Source: Patescibacteria group bacterium (lineage in GTDB: Bacteria > Patescibacteriota > Microgenomatia > 2-02-FULL-39-11). Taken from it: a stretch of 38,219 nucleotides of DNA. The stretch covers positions 1 through 38,219 of the forward strand of contig JAMCUI010000014.1 in NCBI GenBank assembly GCA_023379265.1. Direction: 5' to 3'. The notes under the pieces are model-generated. The model worked only from the letters and a program-made list of their open reading frames with translations. It did no database searches and was not told the DNA's origin. Shown one piece after another: positions 32,375 to 38,219 of this stretch. Position 1 is the first letter of the stretch. Each line of letters begins with the position of its first letter. Position numbers and translations under genes: made by a program.

Positions 32375-33316
32375 ATGAAATTGGGATTTATCGGCCTTGG
32401 AAGAATGGGGCATGCGATGGTATTGCATCTTTTGGAGCAGGGCGTGGATGTAGTGGTTTTTAATAGGACTGCTGGAAAAATTGACGCACTTTCCCAGGAA
32501 GCGGAAAGTGTAAAGCATAAAGCGGAAAGTTCAGGTAAATTAATTACAGCATATACTATTGATGAAATGATAAAATGGCTTGACAAGCCTAGAATAATCT
32601 GGCTGATGGTGCCGCAGGGGAAGCCTGTTGATGAGATGATGGAAAAATTACTTTCAGCAGGTATTGGGAAAGAGGATATATTGATTGACGGGGGAAATTC
32701 TTTTTATAAGGATAGTATCAGGAGATATCAACAACTGAAAGAAAAGGGAGTACATTTTCTGGATATAGGAACTTCCGGAGGTTTGGAAGGTGCCAGAAAT
32801 GGGGCATGTGTGATGGTAGGTGGAGATAAGAAGATATACGAAAAAGTAAGGCCTGTTCTGGAAAAAGTGGCCATTCACGATGGCGCAACATATATGGGGC
32901 CATCCGGAGCAGGACATTTTGTAAAGATGGTCCACAACGGTGTGGAGTATGGAATGCTTGAATCATTAGGTGAGGGTTTTGAGATACTTTTTAATGGTCC
33001 GTATCAGCTGAATTTTGAGGAAATTGCTAAAAACTGGTCACATGGGAGTGTTGTGCGAGGATGGCTGGTGGAACTTTTGGAAAGAGCTTTTGCAGCCGAT
33101 CCAAAACTTGAAAAAATAGAAGGGGTGATAGGAGGCGGGACAACAGGCGGCTGGACGATAGAAATAGCAAAAGAATTAAATGTTAGTGCTCCCGTTATTG
33201 CAGATTCTCTAGAAGTAAGAAAAAAGTCATTGTCAAAACCGACTTTTTCCGGTAAAGTAGTAGCGGCTCTCAGGAGGGAGTTTGGGGGACACGAGGTAAA
33301 GAAGCGTAAAGGGTAA
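32375..33316 (+). CDS. gnd: 6-phosphogluconate dehydrogenase (short, GntZ/GndA type)
   Basis: A 313-residue decarboxylating dehydrogenase making ribulose-5-phosphate. The coenzyme loop is GFIGLGRMGHAM. NRT at residues 30-32 after the second strand suggests NADP over NAD. IWLMVPQGKPVDEM, DGGNSFYKDSIRR and DIGTSGGLEGARNGACVMVG are conserved, and GAGHFVKMVHNGVEYGM holds the catalytic lysine. It lacks the long C-terminal domain of the 470-residue type and ends FSGKVVAALRREFGGHEV as in the short type. A ten-residue low-complexity insert (about 42-54) and the KKRKG tail both coincide with heptamer arrays. Confidence 0.95.
   Translation: MKLGFIGLGRMGHAMVLHLLEQGVDVVVFNRTAGKIDALSQEAESVKHKAESSGKLITAYTIDEMIKWLDKPRIIWLMVPQGKPVDEMMEKLLSAGIGKEDILIDGGNSFYKDSIRRYQQLKEKGVHFLDIGTSGGLEGARNGACVMVGGDKKIYEKVRPVLEKVAIHDGATYMGPSGAGHFVKMVHNGVEYGMLESLGEGFEILFNGPYQLNFEEIAKNWSHGSVVRGWLVELLERAFAADPKLEKIEGVIGGGTTGGWTIEIAKELNVSAPVIADSLEVRKKSLSKPTFSGKVVAALRREFGGHEVKKRKG
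32501..32535 (+). repeat. GCNNAAA heptamer array in gnd
   Basis: Five units (gcggaaa, gtgtaaa, gcataaa, gcggaaa, gttcagg) encode EAESVKHKAESSG between the NRT block and the next helix. They add residues absent from typical homologues. Confidence 0.75.
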
Positions 33317-33337
33317 AGCGTCAAGCGTAGGGTATAT
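33303..33337 (+). repeat. AGCGTAA heptamer array at the gnd end
   Basis: Five units (agcgtaa, agggtaa, agcgtca, agcgtag, ggtatat) cross the gnd stop codon at 33316. The last codons of gnd and its stop are therefore supplied by the array. Confidence 0.75.
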
Positions 33338-33366
33338 TTTCTAACGATTAAGGCTTATACATAATT

Positions 33367-33852
33367 ATGATTTACTTAGGTTCTGATCACGGAGGATTTG
33401 ACCTGAAGGAAAAGATAAAGAAATGGCTGACTGCTTGGGATATTGCGTGGGAGGATTTGGGGAACACAGTCTATGAAAGCGAGGATGATTATCCCAATTT
33501 TGCCTTTCTGGTGGCTCAAAAAGTAGCTAAAAGTGAAAAAGAAGGGAAAGTGTATCCCGTACCATGGGCTAAAAGGGATAGGGGGATTTTAGCATGCCGA
33601 TCGGCAGCAGGGATGGTGATTGCGGCAAACAAAATTGAAGGTGCCAGGTGCAGCCTGTCTTTTGACGTACGGTCCGCCCAGCATTGCAGGCTCCATAACG
33701 ACGCCAATATATTGGCTCTTTCAGGAGACTGGCTTGAGGAATATCAGGCCCAAAAAATACTTAAAACCTGGCTGGAGACGGAATTCTCCGGTGAAGCAAG
33801 ACATATAAGAAGACTGCAGCTTATAAGCAAATTTGAATCCTCAGGAAAATGA
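33367..33852 (+). CDS. rpiB: Ribose-5-phosphate isomerase B (RpiB/LacAB family)
   Basis: A 161-residue sugar-phosphate isomerase joining ribulose- and ribose-5-phosphate. SDHGGFDLKEKIK at 6-18 and the RLHNDANILALSG block near 108-120 match RpiB. The active-site cysteine is C77 in GILACRSAAGMVIAANK. The usual CGTGxG loop is replaced by CRSAAG, so the anion-binding turn differs. A ten-residue insertion (KVYPVPWAKR) precedes it. It follows gnd by 50 bases on the same strand, which fits the pathway order. Confidence 0.9.
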   Translation: MIYLGSDHGGFDLKEKIKKWLTAWDIAWEDLGNTVYESEDDYPNFAFLVAQKVAKSEKEGKVYPVPWAKRDRGILACRSAAGMVIAANKIEGARCSLSFDVRSAQHCRLHNDANILALSGDWLEEYQAQKILKTWLETEFSGEARHIRRLQLISKFESSGK

Positions 33853-33972
33853 CTTCACTAAACAATTTCTAAGATATACGAAAATTAGCGGTATTCTGAA
33901 ATCACCGCCATCAAGCAGGGTCCAGCTGAGGCGGGACAAGTTCAGAACGACATTGGATACCGTGATTTCTAT

Positions 33973-34749
33973 TCACTCCATATTTGCCCCAATTATTATA
34001 AGAATGTCAGAGTCCGGCGATGGTGGTGCTTCATTTTGTGGCATGGTGGAAACAGATGCGGAAAGGGCTGTTGCAAGATCTGAAGCAGTTTTCTGGTTTA
34101 ATCCTTTTAGATTTATAAGAAGTGTGTTCTCATAATTTTGGCGGGAAGCATCTGCCGTATCCACTATCTCAAGCTGTGGAATTTGGGAAATGAGATTTTT
34201 CATTTTGGATAAAGCCGGAGGTGAATTAGTACCGTTTAATACTGAGATTTTTATTTTGGCGGTAGTAGGTGATACTGGGAGATTAGAATTTAAGGAAGAG
34301 CTTTCAGAGGAAACAGGAGTAACAGCGTTTTTGTCGGAGGCTTGTGGAGTTTGGGAAGGTGCTACTCTAATTTGAGCAACATTTATCACTTTATCAAGAA
34401 TAGGATCGTAAAGTATCACTTCCTGGCTATAGACTAAAAGAATATTGCCATTCTTGGCATTGGTAAAAAATGGCTGGTCTTTTTTCAGAGTGTCCACATT
34501 AGCTAAGGTGATAGCATGTGGTATTTCATTTGCCGGAAGTAGGAAATGTTTACCGACTTGAGCAACAAGCCTTTTAATCTCGTCTGCTGTGGGAGTGGGT
34601 GCTGCACCATCCAAACCGGCCTGAAGTTGAAGCTGGTTCAGCTGATTCTGGGAGTTAAGATAAAGTTTTAAGAGAAGACCCATGCCAGCAAGAAGAAAAA
34701 AGAAAACGGGGATGATGATATAAAAAATCGGGTTGATTTTTCTGACCAT
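33973..34749 (-). CDS. Membrane-anchored protein with LytR_C domain
   Basis: A 258-residue protein with an N-terminal membrane segment (about 8-28), a short Gln/Leu-rich coiled stretch, and a central region (about 55-130) of unknown fold. A Ser/Pro linker (132-160) leads to a LytR_C-like domain: KISVLNGTNSPPALSKMKNL ... ENTLLINLKG ... DILIIIG. LytR_C domains occur on cell-wall-related proteins, including many from CPR. There is no LCP catalytic domain, so this is not a full LytR-CpsA-Psr ligase. It is convergent with rpiB; a GCGGT/ACCGC hairpin lies between them without a U-tract. Confidence 0.85.
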   Translation of the reverse strand: MVRKINPIFYIIIPVFFFLLAGMGLLLKLYLNSQNQLNQLQLQAGLDGAAPTPTADEIKRLVAQVGKHFLLPANEIPHAITLANVDTLKKDQPFFTNAKNGNILLVYSQEVILYDPILDKVINVAQIRVAPSQTPQASDKNAVTPVSSESSSLNSNLPVSPTTAKIKISVLNGTNSPPALSKMKNLISQIPQLEIVDTADASRQNYENTLLINLKGLNQKTASDLATALSASVSTMPQNEAPPSPDSDILIIIGANME

Positions 34750-34827
34750 AAGTTATTTTTTTCCAATAGCAACTTATAATTTTATACCGAACAAACTCAA
34801 GCTTGCAACTGACGATTAAAAATTCAT

Positions 34828-37800
34828 TTAACCACCTGGTGAATTTACTGTCGCACTGCTTGTGGCATTGCTCTGGTTAAGCGGGGGAGGAGATGGCGGT
34901 GATGAAGATACGGGAGTAGGTGATGGGGTGATTAAGATTGGTGTGGGTGTAGCGGTAGGTTTTGCTACAGTTGGCGTAGGGGTGGGAGTATTTGATGAAA
35001 CAGTTATTGGTGTTGGGGTAACAGTGGGTAACGGAGCCACTGTTGTTTCCTCAAAAACTGGATATAGAGTAGGTGTAGGCGTAATAGTTGTATCCTTGGT
35101 GTTTTGGTTTTCTATGATAAGCCAGTTGAACGGTACATCCTGGCCGACCGGGTTGTCCAGGCCAAGAGTAAATCCGATACCCGCAACTTTCTTCACTATA
35201 AAGAATCTGGTGGCAGGCGCATAATCTGCTTCAAAGGTGATTTGAATGATGCTTTTGTCATCCACGGATGGTGCAGAAACATCAATTTCCTTCTTGCCTT
35301 CAGGAATAATGGATTTTCCGGCGTTGTCGGTAAGAGCAATCTTGTTGACATAAAGCGAACCCGAGATAACAAGATCATGTATGACGCCATATGAGACTGT
35401 ACCGTCAAAGTTGCTGCTTTCTACTCCAAGGACGTTGGGATCAAACAGATACGCAAAATAATTACTGCGGCACAGAAGCTGGGTGATATCACAAATCGGT
35501 GGAGGAAGTGCCAGTTGAGGATGAATAACTGCTTTTATTGTACCCTCTTTGATAGAGCGTTCAAAAGCAACAGCCTGTTCCAGATTGTTCTTAATAATAT
35601 CAATTTTTTGATCTCTGGTGAAAACATCAGTTGAAGTACCACTTGCAGTGCTGGTAGTAGTGTCACGATCAGAGTTGATGGCTAACAGAGCACTTTCTGT
35701 ACTAGTTAACGATTGGTTTTGATCTTGTGTAGTCAGAGTGGCAGATATAGATGATTCTTCAGGTTGTACCGTTGGTTGAATTGAAATGGCTCCAAGGAGG
35801 GAAGCTGATGAAGTGGAAACCTCGGAATTTACGCCAGGAGTCGGTGTGGCATACGGAATGCTTGAGCCGTCAAAATCTTCCAAAGCTTGGCCTATGACAG
35901 TGCCGGCGCTGGTAGCTTTCATGGCGACACCTGGTTGGGATGAGGTTGTCAAAAAGTCTCCACGTTTTATCGGTCCGTTTTCAGTAGATACAGCAATAAT
36001 ATTTTCTCCTCCCATGGTTATTTTGACTTTACTGTCTGTGGAAATATCCGATACTACGCCAAGAACCGTCGGGCTGTAAGCTCTGACGGTTTTTTCAACT
36101 GACAGTTGACCGGAGTTGGTTGCCATCTGTACTGTATCACCTATTTGGGGTGGGGGACCAGTGGCTTCAAAAGTACCCTCCTCAGGTGATTTTTGGAGAG
36201 TTGCCTGGCTAGCTGAATTAGTTGCGATAGTAATATACGTGATTTGTTGAGCAAGCTCTTTAGCCGGAGGACTTGTGGAATTGGAATTGTTGTTTGTTGA
36301 TGGAGATAATTGCATCTGGGCAATTTGGGCGGAAATTGATGCTAATTGATCTTGTTGGTTCAAAACAGCTTTTGTCAAAAGCGATAAGATCTCATCATAT
36401 GAAATGTTTTGGGATTGGTCTTTGCCGTAAGCGATTTCATTCAGAGTCTTTTTGATTTGAGCGATATTTTGAGCGTCTGCTCCGGCTGTCTGAATATTTC
36501 CTGAAGTGGTAAAGTAAGCGTTGGGATCATACCATGACAGGTTTACCAAAGCGATAATCTGTCCAACCGGATAGCATTTTTCTCCATCGGAACAAGCTGT
36601 ATCATTTACGATCCAATTCCCAATACCATTGTCCTTGTGGGCAAAGCGAATAGATTTTGAACCGTCAAAACCGGTAAGCGCTTTTGCTACAATAGAACCA
36701 GCTTTTACTGATTTCATACCAATACCTGGAATATCGCTTGAAGTGATAGGATCGCCGGCAACAATTGGGCCGTTTATAAGAGATACGTTGACTGGGACTT
36801 GGCCGGATAACGAAAGAGGTACAGTGGGCGTGTCTTGTTCGTATTTATCGTTGGCTATAAGAGTAGGATGGGTGGAGATGATGCCAGCCATCTTGGCACT
36901 ATATGGTTTGGTGGATTTAACAAGGACATTGTTAAGATCGGTGTTACTTCTTGGTTGGATATCAACTATATCACCGGGACCCATAAGCGGACCACTTCCA
37001 ACCGGGAAGTTTTCAGCCAAATCTCCAAGGCTGCTTGCGGCATTGTCTGAAGTGAATTGTTTGGTCGAAGCAGTCATGACAGGATTTGCTTTTAGTTTCA
37101 ATTTTCTCCACACCAGAGGAGCGGGAAGAATAACGGGCTTTCCCGTTTCAGGACTAACTGGTGGAGTTATATCTGTAGGATCAATATCCATATAGTTATT
37201 TAGATATTCCAAAAGTGATAGGTTATGAGATTTTGCTTGATCAATCCATTGGTATATATCCGTTGGGTCGATAATGACAATCTCTTTATCCGAAGGAACA
37301 TTGTGGCCATAATAATTCAGGAATGGATGGGGATGGGTTTGGAAAGTGTCACCAGGCCTGTATTCATATGGTGGATCTTCTGATACCCAGCCGTTTTCTT
37401 TCAGATTGGTATTTTTATCCCAGACATAGTAGATAAACCAATTCATCTTGTAGCCATCGATAAAGTATGGAGGAGATGCTTGTATATAACGCTGTTGAGC
37501 ATAAAAAGTAGCATTATTTGAGGATGTAGCTCCACCTATCGTTAGAGCCATAGCTAAGCCAGACACATATGTAGAACTTGTAGAGGTAACTCTACCATCG
37601 CCTTCGGCTGTAGAAGTACAACCAACATCGTTAACAACTTTTGTTTGAGGATAAAATCCGTAAGACCCGCCTCCCATATCAAAGAAGCTGAAAGCTGTAG
37701 TGCCAGTGGTGGTGCAGGTTCGGGCCACACTTTGTTCTGTACCAAGAGTAGTTTTTAGATCGGCTTGTGGAATACCTTGAACACCGCTTTTATAAATATT

Positions 37801-38219
37801 TCCTGTGTAATTTATGCTGCCCGCTACATCAAGAGTTTTTGTAGGACCGGTAGTACCGATGCCGACATTGCCTGTAAAGAATGCATTGCCTGTGGCTCCT
37901 AGCCATATTTTTGCCGATGAGGTAGCGTTACCTCCTATAGCTAAGGATTGACTTGATGGGTCAAGGTAAGGATAGATAAGTCCACACCAACCACCGGGGC
38001 CTGAACAGTTATTATTTTCCCATAAGAGAGATATTCCGTTTGGACCTACAGGTCCGGTGGGGCCAGTGGCACCAGTACTTCCAGTCGGTCCGGAGGATCC
38101 AGTAGCGCCTGTAGGTCCAGATGAACCGGTATTTCCTGTAGCGCCTGTAGGTCCAGATGAACCGGTATTTCCTGTAGCGCCTGTAGGTCCAGATGAACCG
38201 GTATTTCCTGTAGCGCCTG
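34828..38219 (-). CDS. Giant collagen-like stalk/fibre protein, 5' end outside the window
   Basis: The minus-strand frame is open from the window edge to 34828, more than 1,100 residues. The 37728 start sometimes drawn is an internal GTG; the frame continues upstream. From the N-terminal side: collagen-like Gly-X-Y repeats (unit [12 protein letters not shown]), then [17 protein letters not shown] tail-fibre-like segment, [20 protein letters not shown], follows. Two related domains share a GPI..GD.ITSSD.PG..MK pattern ([20 protein letters not shown], and [20 protein letters not shown]), separated by a helical stretch. A Thr/Pro-rich C terminus ends the protein. Such proteins form surface fibres in CPR and phage tails. 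A host or virus attachment role is inference. Confidence 0.85.
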   Translation of the reverse strand, partial: GATGNTGSSGPTGATGNTGSSGPTGATGNTGSSGPTGATGSSGPTGSTGATGPTGPVGPNGISLLWENNNCSGPGGWCGLIYPYLDPSSQSLAIGGNATSSAKIWLGATGNAFFTGNVGIGTTGPTKTLDVAGSINYTGNIYKSGVQGIPQADLKTTLGTEQSVARTCTTTGTTAFSFFDMGGGSYGFYPQTKVVNDVGCTSTAEGDGRVTSTSSTYVSGLAMALTIGGATSSNNATFYAQQRYIQASPPYFIDGYKMNWFIYYVWDKNTNLKENGWVSEDPPYEYRPGDTFQTHPHPFLNYYGHNVPSDKEIVIIDPTDIYQWIDQAKSHNLSLLEYLNNYMDIDPTDITPPVSPETGKPVILPAPLVWRKLKLKANPVMTASTKQFTSDNAASSLGDLAENFPVGSGPLMGPGDIVDIQPRSNTDLNNVLVKSTKPYSAKMAGIISTHPTLIANDKYEQDTPTVPLSLSGQVPVNVSLINGPIVAGDPITSSDIPGIGMKSVKAGSIVAKALTGFDGSKSIRFAHKDNGIGNWIVNDTACSDGEKCYPVGQIIALVNLSWYDPNAYFTTSGNIQTAGADAQNIAQIKKTLNEIAYGKDQSQNISYDEILSLLTKAVLNQQDQLASISAQIAQMQLSPSTNNNSNSTSPPAKELAQQITYITIATNSASQATLQKSPEEGTFEATGPPPQIGDTVQMATNSGQLSVEKTVRAYSPTVLGVVSDISTDSKVKITMGGENIIAVSTENGPIKRGDFLTTSSQPGVAMKATSAGTVIGQALEDFDGSSIPYATPTPGVNSEVSTSSASLLGAISIQPTVQPEESSISATLTTQDQNQSLTSTESALLAINSDRDTTTSTASGTSTDVFTRDQKIDIIKNNLEQAVAFERSIKEGTIKAVIHPQLALPPPICDITQLLCRSNYFAYLFDPNVLGVESSNFDGTVSYGVIHDLVISGSLYVNKIALTDNAGKSIIPEGKKEIDVSAPSVDDKSIIQITFEADYAPATRFFIVKKVAGIGFTLGLDNPVGQDVPFNWLIIENQNTKDTTITPTPTLYPVFEETTVAPLPTVTPTPITVSSNTPTPTPTVAKPTATPTPILITPSPTPVSSSPPSPPPLNQSNATSSATVNSPGG
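38100..38219 (-). repeat. 36-bp collagen-like coding repeat, running off the window
   Basis: At least three 36-base units, each encoding the 12-residue [12 protein letters not shown] on the minus strand, occupy the window edge. Period and reading frame agree exactly. The true number of units is unknown, because the array continues outside. Confidence 0.85.

Noticed and set aside
33888-33910. Terminator between rpiB and the LytR_C gene
   Set aside because: The hairpin has a five-base stem and no T-run on either strand.
34828-37728. Complete 966-residue protein starting at 37728
   Set aside because: The same frame stays open upstream to the window edge through collagen-like and fibre-like sequence, so the GTG at 37728 is internal.
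38100-38219. CRISPR-like 36-bp repeats
   Set aside because: Units are contiguous and encode an in-frame Gly-X-Y collagen motif, so they are coding repeats.

Overview
The window looks like a piece of a Candidate Phyla Radiation (Patescibacteria) genome, most likely a Microgenomates-type lineage. The lineage is my inference. It rests on small intergenic gaps, standard-code stops including TGA, few Shine-Dalgarno sites, many Pro/Thr-rich secreted proteins, a sortase, a LytR_C-type membrane protein, SIMPL-domain proteins, a collagen-like stalk protein, and archaeal-type CoA enzymes in an otherwise bacterial gene set.

Layout. 1-3000: an M16 zinc peptidase, nucleoside diphosphate kinase, and a frameshifted SIMPL protein. 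3053-7765: a surface protein with a 31-residue Cys repeat, an EamA transporter, and two minus-strand secreted-protein genes broken by single-base homopolymer deletions. 7984-9592: a Maf pyrophosphatase with large insertions, then tRNA-Pro and tRNA-Arg. 9593-12755: sortase, a PEGA/beta-propeller protein, and MreB. 13031-20392: a glycan block with a WecG/TagA transferase, four GT4 enzymes (three of them tandem paralogues) and a GT5 glycogen synthase. 20551-22424: an archaeal-style PPAT fused to a DUF359 GTP-dependent dephospho-CoA kinase, then 6-phosphogluconolactonase. 22557-27068: a small membrane protein, a NodB deacetylase, a surface protein with EF-hand and Hint domains, and a SIMPL gene split by a 628-bp tandem duplication. 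27238-33852: zwf behind a five-fold 75-bp repeat, two unknown genes, a PH-domain/LapA/Nudix operon, then gnd and rpiB. 33973-38219: a LytR_C protein and a giant collagen-like stalk protein running off the window.

The genes form three groups. zwf, pgl, gnd and rpiB together give an oxidative pentose phosphate route from glucose-6-phosphate to ribose-5-phosphate, but are spread over 12 kb. The glycosyltransferases, deacetylase and MreB point to envelope glycan and cell-shape work. Sortase, PEGA, Hint, repeat and collagen-like proteins form a surface set.

The most striking signals are at the DNA level. Degenerate heptamer (7-nt period) arrays recur at about eleven sites, several inside conserved enzymes. 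A 90-bp palindromic insertion with 12-bp direct repeats sits in frame in the CoA gene. Gene starts are tandemly duplicated (77 bp, 75 bp x5), and short copies of gene 3' ends lie just downstream of ndk, tRNA-Pro, tRNA-Arg and the Hint gene. Several exact tandem copies could be assembly artefacts, and that alternative is stated each time.
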